A stretch of 64,000 nt of DNA from assembly GCF_000371785.1 (NCBI RefSeq), contig NZ_AQUI01000002.1, positions 1,105,122 to 1,169,121 of the forward strand, written 5' to 3'. A model generated the notes under the pieces. That model did no database searches. It was not told the DNA's origin and saw only the letters and a program-made list of their open reading frames with translations. Position 1 is the first letter of the stretch. Every line of letters starts with the position of its first letter. The position numbers and the translations under genes are program-made. Shown piece after piece: positions 1 through 8,966 of this stretch. The stretch comes from Actinopolyspora halophila DSM 43834 (lineage in GTDB: Bacteria; Actinomycetota; Actinomycetes; Mycobacteriales; Pseudonocardiaceae).

Positions 1-135
1 CCCACCCCAAGATGACGTCTCCCCCCACAGAAGTGGGATAAGGCCCCCAGCAGATGACTGGGTCGATAGGCCCGACATGCACGCACAGCAATGTGTTCAG
101 TGGACGGGTACTAACCGGCCGAACGACGAACCCCA
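1..135 (+). rRNA. 23S ribosomal RNA, 3' end (partial)
   Basis: The first ~135 bases match the 3' terminal domain of bacterial 23S rRNA: a GACTGGGTCGATAGGCCC segment, then the GGTACTAA stretch that precedes the 3' end in actinobacterial 23S. The gene starts outside the window. The 3' boundary is approximate. A 5S gene and a terminator follow in the same direction, so this is the distal end of an rrn operon. Confidence 0.88.
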
Positions 136-267
136 CACAACGGCCACACCACGGCCCGCGGTCAGCACACAACGATGCCCGCCACCAACTCCCCACCACC
201 ACCAGCCAACACCACAAACAGAAAACAGCCCACCCAACACACGCAGGACACACGCGTCCCCACCGTG

Positions 268-392
268 TTTGGGTCGGTGGCCACAGCGGAGCGGGACACG
301 CCCGGCATCCATCCCGAACCCGGAAGCTAAGCCCTCCAGCGCCCAAGGTACTGCACCCCCACGGGTGTGGGAGACTCGGACACCGCCGACCC
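268..392 (+). rRNA. rrf: 5S ribosomal RNA
   Basis: The sequence has the universal 5S core: CGAACCCGGAAGCTAAGCCC in the loop B/helix III region, AAGGTACTGC, and GGGAGACTCGGACACCGCC. The two ends pair as helix I (GGGTCGGTGG with CCGCCGACCC). The ends are set by that helix and may be a few bases off. It lies ~130 bases after the 23S end and just before a strong terminator. Confidence 0.95.
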
Positions 393-403
393 AACCCCCC
401 ACC

Positions 404-434
404 GTGCCCGGCCCCCACACACGGGGCCGGGCAC
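404..434 (+). terminator. rrn operon terminator hairpin
   Basis: A perfect 12-bp inverted repeat (GTGCCCGGCCCC, 7-base loop CACACAC, then its complement) lies 11 bases after the 5S rRNA. No long U-tract follows, as is common for actinobacterial terminators. Confidence 0.8.
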
Positions 435-488
435 ACTCACACCCCAGCGAAAAAGCTCGAACGCCAACGTGGCTACGGATTCCGGAAA

Positions 489-905
489 TCACGCGCTGAT
501 CGAACGTCGCAGCAATTCGTAGCAGAGCACACTGGCCGCCGCGCTCACGTTCAACGACTCCGTTCCGGCACGCATCGGAATGCTCACGTGATCGGCGACA
601 CGTTGTTCGACTTCCGGGGGACAGCCCCGCCGTTTCACTTCCGGGAACGAACACCGCTCGTTCGGGAAAGTCGGCCTCGAACAGGTTCGAATCAGCTCGT
701 GCGTCCAACGAGTACATCGGGTACCCGAATTCGGTGAGCGTCTCCGCAGCCGTTCCCGCGTCGGCAGCACGCAGGATCGGGGCGTGGAAAGCCACCCCGG
801 CGGAGGTCTTGACCACCAGGGGATCGATATTGGCCACACCGCGATGCGGCAGACGGATCGACCTGTTGCGCAGGAAGGCGGACGACCCGGACGCAGATTC
901 GTCGA
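489..905 (-). pseudogene. TrmH/SpoU-family RNA methyltransferase remnant, truncated and frameshifted
   Basis: Reading from about 905 down, one frame gives the middle of a SpoU/TrmH methyltransferase, with TSAGVAFHAPILRA followed by a FVPGSETAGLSP segment. The typical C-terminal half (PPEVEQRVADHVSIPM, then GTESLNVSAAASVLCYELL) continues in the next frame down to the stop at 489. The break falls in a run of five C residues (G at 616-620 on the plus strand); removing one base restores one frame. The N-terminal half of the family (substrate binding and first part of the knot fold) is absent upstream. The missing N-terminus argues for genuine decay, although the C-run break alone could be a sequencing slip. 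It lies between the rRNA operon and the acyltransferase. Confidence 0.75.
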
Positions 906-981
906 CTGCTCGGCTTCCGAGCGGCACATGTGCCCGTGCTCTCACTTCGGCGACCTACGGACATGTGACAGTATCGCCACC

Positions 982-2403
982 ATGGTCGACCGACTGTCCG
1001 CGCTCGACGCCTCGTTCCTGTACCTCGAGGATCACACGACACCGATGCACGTGGGTGGGGTGGCGGTGTTCGAGCGGCCGGGTTCCGGCTTCGACTACGA
1101 CGAGCTGTTGGCTTTCGTCCGACGCAGACTCGGCTCCGTTCCGCGGTATCGCCAGAAAGTCGTTCAGGTGCCGGGCCACCTGGCACGTCCGGTCTGGGTC
1201 GACGATCAGGAATTCGACATCAGCTACCACGTGCGCCGCTCGGCCCTGCCGAAGCCGGGGAACGACGAGCAGCTGCACGAGCTCGTCCAGCGGTTGATGT
1301 CCAGGAAGCTGGACACCACGCGTCCGCTTTGGGAGCTCTACCTGATCGAAGGGCTCGCGGACGGACGTGTCGCGCTGGTCACCAAGACGCATCAAGCCAT
1401 GGTCGACGGTATCGGTGCGGTCGATATAAGCCAGTTGATCCTCGATTCCGTCCCGGACGGGAGGAGGGATCGCGAAGAGGACCTGTGGATGCCGCGTCCG
1501 GAGCCGGGGTTCGTCGGTCTCGCGGTCGGTGCCGTGACCGAGGCGGTGGGACGACCGGGTGAGGTCGTGGAGAACGTCCGGGCCGCCGCGGTCGACGCCA
1601 GGGCGAGCTTGCGCAAGTTGACCGGGGTGCTCGGCGGAGTTTGCTCGGCTTTGGGAACCGCGCTGCCTCCCGCATCCGGAGGGCCGTTGAACTCGTCGAC
1701 CTCACCGCAGCGTAGGTTCGCCGTGGCACGGGGGAAGTTGGAGGACCTCCGCGCGATACGCCACGAGCACGGTGGAACCGTCAACGACGTGGTCCTGGCC
1801 GTGTTGACGACGGCCTTGCGGAGCTGGCTGTTGTTCCGAGGTGAAGCGGTGTCGGCGCGGACCACGGTGCGGGCGCTGGTTCCGGTGTCCGTACACGCGG
1901 ACGGCCCTGCAGCGACGGAACGGGACGAACCGACGGATGTTTCCCTCGATCGGGTCTCGGCTTGTCTGGTGGACCTTCCGGTGGGGGAGCCGAATCCGGT
2001 CATGCGACTGCACCAGGTGGGACATGCGATGCGAGCTCATGCGGAGTCGGGACGTTCGGTGGCCGCCGACGCGTTGGTTCGGTTGTCCGGGTTCGCCCCG
2101 TCGACGTTGCACGCCCTGGGAGCCCGGGTGGCGGGCGGACTCTCCAACCGGGTGTTCAACCTGCTGGTCACCAATGTTCCGGGACCGCAGGTCCCGCTGT
2201 ACGCGGCGGGGGCAACCATGTCGGAGATGTTCCCGGTGGTACCTCTGGTGAAGAACCAGTCGTTGGCGATAGGTGTCACTTCGTACAACGGGGGAGTGTT
2301 CATCGGGCTCAACGCCGATCGGGCCGCCGTGCCGGATGTGGACGCCCTTGCTGCGATGATCGAGGAATCGGTGGAAGAAATGATCGGGACGGTCGGAGAA
2401 TGA
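982..2403 (+). CDS. WS/DGAT-family O-acyltransferase (wax ester synthase/diacylglycerol acyltransferase)
   Basis: 473 aa, usual length for the family. It starts LSALDASFLYLED, the standard N-terminus, with the N-terminal acyltransferase domain over about 1-270 and the C-terminal WS/DGAT domain over about 300-465. These enzymes make triacylglycerol or wax ester from acyl-CoA at the membrane surface. The catalytic HHxxxDG motif is HQAMVDG here (H137, Q138, D142, G143), so one of the two histidines is replaced. Activity may be altered, although the C-terminal NVPGP segment is intact. The ATG at 982 matches the family start; an in-frame upstream extension to 784 looks unlike protein. The stop overlaps the start of the next gene (ATGA), so the two are coupled. 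Confidence 0.88.
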   Translation: MVDRLSALDASFLYLEDHTTPMHVGGVAVFERPGSGFDYDELLAFVRRRLGSVPRYRQKVVQVPGHLARPVWVDDQEFDISYHVRRSALPKPGNDEQLHELVQRLMSRKLDTTRPLWELYLIEGLADGRVALVTKTHQAMVDGIGAVDISQLILDSVPDGRRDREEDLWMPRPEPGFVGLAVGAVTEAVGRPGEVVENVRAAAVDARASLRKLTGVLGGVCSALGTALPPASGGPLNSSTSPQRRFAVARGKLEDLRAIRHEHGGTVNDVVLAVLTTALRSWLLFRGEAVSARTTVRALVPVSVHADGPAATERDEPTDVSLDRVSACLVDLPVGEPNPVMRLHQVGHAMRAHAESGRSVAADALVRLSGFAPSTLHALGARVAGGLSNRVFNLLVTNVPGPQVPLYAAGATMSEMFPVVPLVKNQSLAIGVTSYNGGVFIGLNADRAAVPDVDALAAMIEESVEEMIGTVGE

Positions 2404-2942
2404 GGATCTACATACCCGCCACGCTGCGGATGCTGCGGGATTTCTTCGAGCAGCGGAGTCTACAGCCGTTGAGCGGAACCGCTTTCGCGCTGACTCCGGC
2501 ACTTCGGGAGGCCTATTCGAGTGGCGGAGACGAGGAGCTGGAGTACGCGGCGATGCGCGAGGCCGCGCGTGCCTCGCTGCGGTTGATCTCCGGGGAGCAG
2601 GACGAGCCGCAGGGAGCCGAGCAGCAGGACGAGCAGGGCGAAGAGCGGAGCGGGCAGCGGACCCGACGTGTGGTGGTCGCGGCCGACGCGCAGGACGTGA
2701 CGCTGCGTCCGGACCTGGATCACGCCGTGGTGCGGGTTTCCGGGCAGGTTCCGTGGAACACGGTAGCCGCGGTGCACGTGGACACGGAGGAAGCGGAGCA
2801 GGACGTGCGCGCGGCCGCCGGAGTGATAGACGCGGCCGACCTGGGGGACGAGCAGGCCGAGCTGACCCTGGGGGACGCGGAGGATCACGAGCTGGCCTGG
2901 TTCGCCCCGCAGGAGGTTCCGTTCATGCTGGAGTTGATGTAG
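2400..2942 (+). CDS. DUF6912-type small acidic protein
   Basis: 180 aa starting MRIYIPATLRMLRDF, a start typical of an uncharacterised actinobacterial family (DUF6912, recalled from memory). There is no signal peptide and no membrane segment. Residues ~65-80 are a low-complexity E/Q-rich insertion, and the C-terminus ends LAWFAPQEVPFML. Its ATG overlaps the stop of the acyltransferase gene (ATGA), which suggests co-translation and perhaps a linked role. A bidirectional hairpin lies 38 bases after the stop. Function unknown. Confidence 0.75.
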   Translation: MRIYIPATLRMLRDFFEQRSLQPLSGTAFALTPALREAYSSGGDEELEYAAMREAARASLRLISGEQDEPQGAEQQDEQGEERSGQRTRRVVVAADAQDVTLRPDLDHAVVRVSGQVPWNTVAAVHVDTEEAEQDVRAAAGVIDAADLGDEQAELTLGDAEDHELAWFAPQEVPFMLELM

Positions 2943-2980
2943 TCCCCGGAGGGCGTGCTGTTCCGGAAGACTTTCCACGG

Positions 2981-3014
2981 ACGGCTTCCCTCGGTCGCGG
3001 CCGAGGGAAGCCGT
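2981..3014. terminator. Bidirectional terminator hairpin between convergent genes
   Basis: Perfect 14-bp stem (ACGGCTTCCCTCGG), 6-base loop TCGCGG, then the complement followed by TTT. It sits between the plus-strand gene ending at 2942 and the minus-strand gene ending at 3031 and can serve both. Confidence 0.85.
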
Positions 3015-3030
3015 TTCCCGGGGGAACGAG

Positions 3031-3834
3031 TCAGAATTCGTTGACCTTGTTCTCGGGAGGAACGGTGATGTCCACCGGAGCCCCCCAGTCGGAGTAGGTC
3101 ACCGTGACGGTGGACTCGGGGATCTCCTGCCCCATCATCGTCATGGGAGGGCTCACCGTCTCCACCTTCGCGGGAAGATCCTCCGAATCCACCCACAGGG
3201 TGGTGCGCACGTTCCCGTCCATGTTCTCGGCGAGTGCGCCGTACCGACTCTTGACGTCACCGTCAGCCTGCTTCACCACCTTGTTCGGGTCAGTGACGAC
3301 CTCGTACTTGGTGGTCTGCTCACCGTCGAGTTCCGCGGTGGACTCGTCGGTGATTTCCGATCCGGGGGGAAGCATGGACTCGATGTCGGAGAACTGCTGG
3401 AACTGCCCCATCTGGTTCATTCCTCCCGACGCGGAGGAGGAATTCATGCTGATTTTCTTCCAGGGCTTTTCCGTGCTCCCCATTTCGGGAACCTTGGAGT
3501 AGATGGCGTCCTCGGTCATGACGGTCGAGGTGGCGCCCTCACAGGCCATGCGTGTGTTGGTGATGTCCAGCTGACAGCTCTGGTTCTGGGTCTCGGCGAG
3601 CGGGGAACCCTGGAGTGCCCCACCGTCGACCTCGATGGTCATCCGCACCGTCTCCTTGGCGTCCATGGTGCTCGACGCCTGGGACGCCAGTTTCGTGACG
3701 TCGCGGAACTGGCCGTTCTCTCCGGACTGCTGCGCGTTGTCGCCGTCTTCGGACGCGGACTGCGACGGACTGCCGCAGGCTCCTAACGTGCTCACCAGAG
3801 CCAGCGCTGACAGCGTCATCATTGTGCGGCGCAC
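3031..3834 (-). CDS. Secreted lipoprotein, LppX/LprG-like fold suspected
   Basis: 267 aa with a clear lipoprotein signal: MRR, a hydrophobic stretch, lipobox LGAC with Cys20 as the predicted lipidated residue, then a serine/acid-rich linker. The mature part (about 45-267) has repeated beta-strand patterns such as ELDGEQTTKYEVV and LWVDSEDLPAKVE, resembling the half-barrel LppX/LprG/LolA group that carries lipids in the actinobacterial envelope. The fold assignment is inference. The GTG start at 3834 has an AGGGGG ribosome site 8 bases upstream. A paralogue lies next upstream in the same orientation (4115-4969). Confidence 0.8.
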   Translation of the reverse strand: MRRTMMTLSALALVSTLGACGSPSQSASEDGDNAQQSGENGQFRDVTKLASQASSTMDAKETVRMTIEVDGGALQGSPLAETQNQSCQLDITNTRMACEGATSTVMTEDAIYSKVPEMGSTEKPWKKISMNSSSASGGMNQMGQFQQFSDIESMLPPGSEITDESTAELDGEQTTKYEVVTDPNKVVKQADGDVKSRYGALAENMDGNVRTTLWVDSEDLPAKVETVSPPMTMMGQEIPESTVTVTYSDWGAPVDITVPPENKVNEF

Positions 3835-4114
3835 GGTCGAGCCCCCTCGTGTTGATCAGGTCTGAACCAGGATCAAACTAGCAGAGCGCTTAGCCCGCTG
3901 TGGGGTGCTTTCCGTAACGAGTGGGCGTTGTGCTGTGAAGAACCGCACAGGCAGAGCGGAACTCGGAAGGTCGTGTCGTCCACGGCCGCCGGTGGCGGGC
4001 CGCCGCCGCGTGTTCGGCGACGGCCCGTCGGAAGGCGATCGCGTCACCGTCCCGACGAGGGGATTCCTCGGAGTCCCGCCGGAACGCCTCCCCGTCGAGC
4101 GTTGTGTGGCGAGC

Positions 4115-4969
4115 TCAGTTCTGGCCCTGCTGGTTGAGCATGAACTGCCTCAGTCCTTCAGCCTCGGAAGGGGTGAGCTCGCGAGTCTTCTCCTCGGGGG
4201 GAAGCTTTATATCCAGGTTCTCGTCCCAGGCGTAGACGGCTTCGACCCGAAAGTCCCCCTCGGACTTCTCCGGATCCGGCGGGTTGACGATCACCTTCAG
4301 AGGGCGTCCCGAGGAATCGACCCACATCGTGTAGTCCAAGTACGCCTTCCCCTCTTTTTTGAGCTTGTTTATCCTTTCCTTCAGTTCCGGGCCTATTTCT
4401 GTGCCGCTCTTGGCGGACTTCTCCTCGGCGTTCTTCTCGACGTCGACTGTGACGTCGTAGCGCAGGGACTTCGTTCCGTCCAGTTCGACCCGTTCGGTCC
4501 CGTCGATGCGCGCTCCCGCGGGAAGGAGTTCTCCGAGATCGGTATACCGCTCGGGACTGCCGAACATCTCCCGGAAGAAGTCGCTCTTCCCGGTCGGAAC
4601 CTTCACCCATTTCTTCGCCTCGGGTCCTGTTTCCCCGGGATCGAAGTAGAAACCATCCGGGCTGCTGGCGAATTCTATCGCTCCCGAGCATCGTTGGAGT
4701 GACTCGGAGAAGTCGATCGAGCAGTCGAAGTTCGGGACCGAGTCCTGTTGCTCGGGCGGAACACCGAGCGTGGTGGTCTCGATCCACACGGTCCGTTCCC
4801 CGTCCATGGCCGCCTTGGCCGTTTTCTTCAGTTCGGAGATGCTGGTCACGGGAGTGATCCCGGACAGTTCCTCGGAGGGGTCGTTCCCGGCGGAGGGGGA
4901 TTGTGCTCCGCAGGCCCCCACCAGGCCCGTGACGGCGACGGTCACCATTGCCGCGGACAGTCTTCGCAT
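4115..4969 (-). CDS. Secreted lipoprotein, paralogue of the 3031-3834 product
   Basis: 284 aa. The start at 4969 is chosen because GGAAGGA lies 4 bases upstream and it gives a clean signal peptide: MRR, a hydrophobic core, and lipobox VGAC with Cys20. The mature domain shares the order of elements with its neighbour: a SELKKTAKAAMD helix, a conserved pair of cysteines in the first half, a VELDGTKSLRYDV strand and a MWVDSSGRPLKV strand. The last ~25 residues (a TPSEAEGLRQFM helix) are extra. Function is unknown; an outer-envelope lipid or small-molecule carrier is plausible. The 280-base gap to the next gene suggests separate transcription. Confidence 0.8.
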   Translation of the reverse strand: MRRLSAAMVTVAVTGLVGACGAQSPSAGNDPSEELSGITPVTSISELKKTAKAAMDGERTVWIETTTLGVPPEQQDSVPNFDCSIDFSESLQRCSGAIEFASSPDGFYFDPGETGPEAKKWVKVPTGKSDFFREMFGSPERYTDLGELLPAGARIDGTERVELDGTKSLRYDVTVDVEKNAEEKSAKSGTEIGPELKERINKLKKEGKAYLDYTMWVDSSGRPLKVIVNPPDPEKSEGDFRVEAVYAWDENLDIKLPPEEKTRELTPSEAEGLRQFMLNQQGQN

Positions 4970-5054
4970 CGTTTCCTTCCCAGATTGCTTCCGATCGACG
5001 TGGGACCGTAGCAACGCGGGAAGTCCCGGAGGAGACCGACTTTATCGAATTGAT

Positions 5055-6065
5055 TCACTCGTCACGCCCGGCACGCGAACGCAGCAGCCTCCGCAGCGAG
5101 GCGAGCTGTTCCCGGCGCCCCTCCGCGGCGACGAACTCGTCCAGGTAGCAGTCCGGGTCCTCTGGTGCGCCGAGATGCCCGCAGTTCGGTGGGCACTCCT
5201 CGGCGGCCTCCGCGAGTTCCTCGAACGAGTTGACCAGGTCGTCCACGGTGACGTGGGCGAGACCGAAGGAGCGGATGCCCGGGGTGTCCACCACCCAGCC
5301 GCCGGCGCTGTCGGGCAGGGGCATCGCCACCGCCGAGGTCGAGGTGTGCCTGCCCTTGCCGACGTCGCTCACTTCGGCCGTGGCCCGCTGGGCCACGGGG
5401 ACCAGCCGATTGACCAGGCTGGATTTGCCCACACCGGAGTGACCGACGAGTGCCGACACGCGTCCGCTCAGTACCTCGCGCAGCTCCTCCGGCTCCGTGT
5501 CCGGACGGGTGGTGATCACGGTCATGTCGAAGTCCGCGTAACCCGCCGTCCACTCGTCCGGCTCGGCCAGGTCCGCCTTGGTCAGACACAGCACCGGAGT
5601 GGGGCCGCCCGCGTAGGCGGCGATCAGACACCGGTCGATGAAACCGGAGCGTGGGGGTGGATCGGCCAGTGAGGACACGATCACGAGTTGTTCGGCGTTG
5701 GCCACGACGATCCGCTCGTACGGGTCCGTGTCGTCCGCGGTGCGGCGCAACACGCTCGTCCGTTCGTCGACACCGACTATGCGTGCGAGGGTGTCGGGTT
5801 TGCCGGAGGTGTCACCGACCAGCCGTACCCGATCGCCCACGACCACCGGGGTGCGGCCGAGTTCCCTGGCCCGCATCGCGACGACCTGGTGGTTCGGGTC
5901 CCCGTTGATCGCGCAGGTCCACCTGCCCCGGTCCACGGCCACGACCATGCCCACCAGGGCATCCGCGTGGGCCGGGCGCTGTTTGCTGCGTGGTCTGCTG
6001 TTGCGCCGTCCCGGGCGTACCTTGATGTCGGACTCGTCCAGGTCGCGCCATCCTCGTTTGGCCAT
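5055..6065 (-). CDS. rsgA: RsgA, ribosome small-subunit-dependent circularly permuted GTPase
   Basis: 336 aa. RsgA binds the 30S subunit and uses GTP to release it at the end of maturation. An OB-fold region covers about 35-105. The permuted G-domain follows, with the G4 motif TKAD (162-165) before the G1 P-loop GHSGVGKSS (208-216) and G3 DTPG (260-263). A C-terminal zinc knuckle has C291, C295, H297 and C306. The start ATG at 6065 shares its A with the aroA stop (TGATG), so translation is coupled to aroA. An in-frame upstream extension to 6218 lies inside aroA and is rejected. Confidence 0.96.
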   Translation of the reverse strand: MAKRGWRDLDESDIKVRPGRRNSRPRSKQRPAHADALVGMVVAVDRGRWTCAINGDPNHQVVAMRARELGRTPVVVGDRVRLVGDTSGKPDTLARIVGVDERTSVLRRTADDTDPYERIVVANAEQLVIVSSLADPPPRSGFIDRCLIAAYAGGPTPVLCLTKADLAEPDEWTAGYADFDMTVITTRPDTEPEELREVLSGRVSALVGHSGVGKSSLVNRLVPVAQRATAEVSDVGKGRHTSTSAVAMPLPDSAGGWVVDTPGIRSFGLAHVTVDDLVNSFEELAEAAEECPPNCGHLGAPEDPDCYLDEFVAAEGRREQLASLRRLLRSRAGRDE

Positions 6066-7333
6066 CACCGCACCGTCCCCAGCATGTTCGTCCACATAGC
6101 GGGAAAATCGGGAAGGGTCTTGTCCGTGGTGGCGATGTCGTCGACCGTCAGTTCGGGAACACGCAGCCCCAGGATCGCACCGGCGGTGGCCATGCGGTGG
6201 TCCGCGTAGGAGTGCCACTTCCCACCGTGCAGTTCTCGGCCCCTGATCAGCAGTCCGTCCTCGGTCTCGGTGACCTCGCCTCCGAGACCGTCGAGCTCCC
6301 GGCGCAGCGCTGCGAGCCTGTCCGTCTCGTGCCCCCGCAGGTGCGCGATCCCCCGCAGCCGGGACTCCCCGTCGGCGAGGGCGGCCAGCGCCGCGACCGT
6401 CGGGGCGAGTTCGCCGACGTCGTGCAGGTCGAGGTCCACGGGGCGCAGTTGCGGCGGCCCCGTCACGGTCAGCCCGTCGTCGTCCAGCACCAGCTCCGCG
6501 TCCATGCGGGTGAGAATGCCGCGCATGGCGTCACCGGCCTGGGTGGTGCCGGCGGGCCACCTCGGGATCGTCACGCTGCCCCCGGTGACCGCCGCTGCGG
6601 CGAGGAAGGGGGCCGCGTTGGACAGATCGGGTTCCACCGTCAGGTCCAGGGGCCGGATCCTGCCCGGCGACACGCTCCAGGAGTTCGGCGGGGAGTCGTC
6701 GACCTCCACCCCGTGCTCGCGCAGCATCTCCATGGTCATCGCTACGTGCGGCAGGGACGGGACCGCGGCACCCTCGTGGCGGACCGTGAGACCGTTTTCG
6801 AAATGGGGTGCCGACAGCAGCAGCCCCGAGATGAACTGCGAGGACGCCGAAGCGTCGATGGTGACTTCCCCACCGGGCAGGTATCCGCTCCCCAGCACCG
6901 AGAACGGCAGCGAATCCCCTTTGACGGTTCCGCCCAACGTGCGCAGGCTCTCGAGCACAGCTCCCAGCGGACGCTCCCGTGCCCTGGGGTCACCGTCGAA
7001 AGCGATCTCGCCCTCGGCGAGGCAGGCCAACGGCGGCAGGAAGCGCAGCACCGTTCCGGCGAGCCCGCAGTCGACGGTGGTCGGGCCGCGCAGCAGCCCC
7101 GGGGTCACCGACCACTCGCCGTGGGCCCCCTCGGATATCCGCACGCCGATCGTGCGCAGTGCTTCGGCCATGAGATCGGTGTCCCTGCTGCGCAGCGGTG
7201 ATCTCAGTACCGATGGTTCCGAGGCCAGCGCGGACAGCACCAGAGCCCGGTTGGTGATCGATTTGGAGCCTGCTACTTCGACGGTGGCGTGCACTGCCCC
7301 ACGAGCCACGGGGGCGAGCCAAGGCGCGGTCAT
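6065..7333 (-). CDS. aroA: 3-phosphoshikimate 1-carboxyvinyltransferase (EPSP synthase)
   Basis: 422 aa. Sixth step of the shikimate pathway: shikimate-3-phosphate plus PEP gives EPSP. The N-terminus has [12 protein letters not shown] (K24, S25), the S3P/PEP-binding start of the family. The AGTVLRF segment, SQFISGLLL and the C-terminal [23 protein letters not shown] block are all present. The ATG at 7333 is chosen because the preceding in-frame stretch to 7567 has no family resemblance. First gene of a two-gene unit with rsgA, and divergent from the SRAP gene. Confidence 0.96.
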   Translation of the reverse strand: MTAPWLAPVARGAVHATVEVAGSKSITNRALVLSALASEPSVLRSPLRSRDTDLMAEALRTIGVRISEGAHGEWSVTPGLLRGPTTVDCGLAGTVLRFLPPLACLAEGEIAFDGDPRARERPLGAVLESLRTLGGTVKGDSLPFSVLGSGYLPGGEVTIDASASSQFISGLLLSAPHFENGLTVRHEGAAVPSLPHVAMTMEMLREHGVEVDDSPPNSWSVSPGRIRPLDLTVEPDLSNAAPFLAAAAVTGGSVTIPRWPAGTTQAGDAMRGILTRMDAELVLDDDGLTVTGPPQLRPVDLDLHDVGELAPTVAALAALADGESRLRGIAHLRGHETDRLAALRRELDGLGGEVTETEDGLLIRGRELHGGKWHSYADHRMATAGAILGLRVPELTVDDIATTDKTLPDFPAMWTNMLGTVR

Positions 7334-7527
7334 GGGGCAATGGTCTCGTATCACGGCCCCCGCTCTCGGTCGTGGGTGCGCTATCCTCGCTTTCCCGAGC
7401 ACGATTGGCTCGGTGGGGTTCGCGGACGGGGCGTGACCGAGCTGGCAGCATACGTGCGAAGTCGTCGAGCTGGGCCCGGCGGTGCTCCGAGCGGTTCGCG
7501 ACGGTGTTTTTGGGAGGTGTTCCGGCG

Positions 7528-8274
7528 ATGTGCGGCAGGTATTCATCCTCGAGGAGTCCGGAAACACTGGCCGTCGAGTTCGGGGCCAGGGATGCCACCG
7601 GGGAGCGGGCTCCCGATCCCGACTACAACGTGGCCCCGACCAAGCCGGTTTTCGCCGTTGTCCAGCGTCATCCGAAGGACGCGGAGGGCAATCGGGACCT
7701 GACCGGCTCCGAACGCACCCTGCGGGTGATGCGCTGGGGGTTGGTGCCGAAGTGGGCCAAGGACCCCGCCGTGGGCAACCGCATGATCAACGCCAGGTCG
7801 GAGACGGTTTCGGTCAAGCCCGCCTTCCGCGGCGCGATCCGGCACTACCGTTGCCTGCTGCCCGCCGACGGTTGGTACGAGTGGAAGGGCGACAGCAGCC
7901 CGAAGCAGCCGTACTTCGCCGGTTCCGCCGACGAGCACAGCCTCGGAATGGCCGGGATCTGGGCGACCTGGCGCGATCCGGCCGATCCGCAGGGGCAGCC
8001 CCTGGTGAGTTGTGCCGTGCTCACCACGGAGGCGGTGGGCGAGCTGGCCGGGATCCACGAGCGGATGCCTCTCGTGCTGCCCCGACACCACTGGGATCGC
8101 TGGCTGGACCCCGACAACGAGAACGTGGACGAGTTGCTGAACCCACCGGGCCACGATCTCGTGAACGGCCTCGCGCTGCGTCCCGTCTCCCGAGCGGTCA
8201 ACAATGTGGCCAACAACGGGCCGGAGCTGACCGAAGCGGCCCCCGACGCGGAGAACACGTTGTTCCGATCATGA
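7528..8274 (+). CDS. SRAP/YedK (HMCES)-family abasic-site shielding protein
   Basis: 248 aa. Proteins of this family crosslink to abasic sites in single-stranded DNA through their N-terminal cysteine after methionine removal. The catalytic set is complete: Cys2 (MCGRY), N34 in YNVAPT, E118 in WYEWK and H177 in IHERMP. The GLVPKWA and NARSET motifs are also present. The ATG at 7528 places Cys at position 2 and has GGAGG 9 bases upstream, which decides the start. The stop overlaps the ATG of the next gene. Confidence 0.94.
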   Translation: MCGRYSSSRSPETLAVEFGARDATGERAPDPDYNVAPTKPVFAVVQRHPKDAEGNRDLTGSERTLRVMRWGLVPKWAKDPAVGNRMINARSETVSVKPAFRGAIRHYRCLLPADGWYEWKGDSSPKQPYFAGSADEHSLGMAGIWATWRDPADPQGQPLVSCAVLTTEAVGELAGIHERMPLVLPRHHWDRWLDPDNENVDELLNPPGHDLVNGLALRPVSRAVNNVANNGPELTEAAPDAENTLFRS

Positions 8275-8882
8275 CGAGGGTCGAGGTGGAAACCCCGCAC
8301 GGCTCGGCCCGGGCGGAGCTGCACAGCGCGGCCGAGGGGCGCGCGGCGCTGCTGCTCGGACACGGCGCGGGAGGCGGTTTCGGGACCGAGGACCTGATCA
8401 GCACTGTGCGCACGGCGACGTCCGCCGGAGTGCACGTGGCCCTGGTGGAGCAGCCCTACCGGGTCGCGGGCAGGCGTGCTCCCGCCCCCGCCCGGCAGCT
8501 GGACGCCGCGTGGCTGGCGGTGGTGGAGGACCTGGGGCAGCGCTGGTTCCCCGAACTTCCGCTGTTCTTCGGCGGCCGCTCCTCCGGAGCCAGGGTGGCC
8601 TGCCGTACTGCGGAGGAGGGGGGAGCCTCGGCGGTGCTGTGCCTGGCTTTTCCGCTGCATCCGCCGGGCAGGCCGGACAAGGACCGCGGTTCGGAGCTGG
8701 CCGGGGTTGAGGTTCCCACCCTGGTGGTGCAGGGGGACCGCGACCCCTTCGGGGAGCCGGAACCGGCCAGTAACCGCGAGGTCGTCCTCCTGCCGGGAGA
8801 CCACTCGCTGCGGGCGGACACGAACGCGCTCTCCCGGGCGGTGGCCGAGTGGTTGGGCCGGATTCTGCGCCTGCTCGACTGA
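8271..8882 (+). CDS. Small alpha/beta hydrolase (KANL3/Tex30-like dienelactone hydrolase family)
   Basis: 203 aa alpha/beta hydrolase. It shows an oxyanion-region GHGAGGG (~30), nucleophile elbow GGRSSGAR with the likely catalytic Ser at about 104, an acid in QGDRDPFG, and His in PGDHSL. No lid domain is visible. Overlaps the SRAP gene by four bases (ATGA), so both are made from one message. Substrate unknown. Confidence 0.85.
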   Translation: MTRVEVETPHGSARAELHSAAEGRAALLLGHGAGGGFGTEDLISTVRTATSAGVHVALVEQPYRVAGRRAPAPARQLDAAWLAVVEDLGQRWFPELPLFFGGRSSGARVACRTAEEGGASAVLCLAFPLHPPGRPDKDRGSELAGVEVPTLVVQGDRDPFGEPEPASNREVVLLPGDHSLRADTNALSRAVAEWLGRILRLLD

Positions 8883-8966
8883 GCGGCGGGCGCGCGGCCT
8901 CGGCGGTGCTGAGCCGCCGGGCCGGCCTCTCGCCGCGGGCGGGTACTCGGAGCCGTCACGGTGGTT

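Noticed and set aside
97-945. A single 282-codon gene on the minus strand running through the 5S rRNA
   Set aside because: Only the middle resembles a methyltransferase; the rest is out-of-frame sequence over the rRNA and its flank. It is a frameshifted remnant instead.
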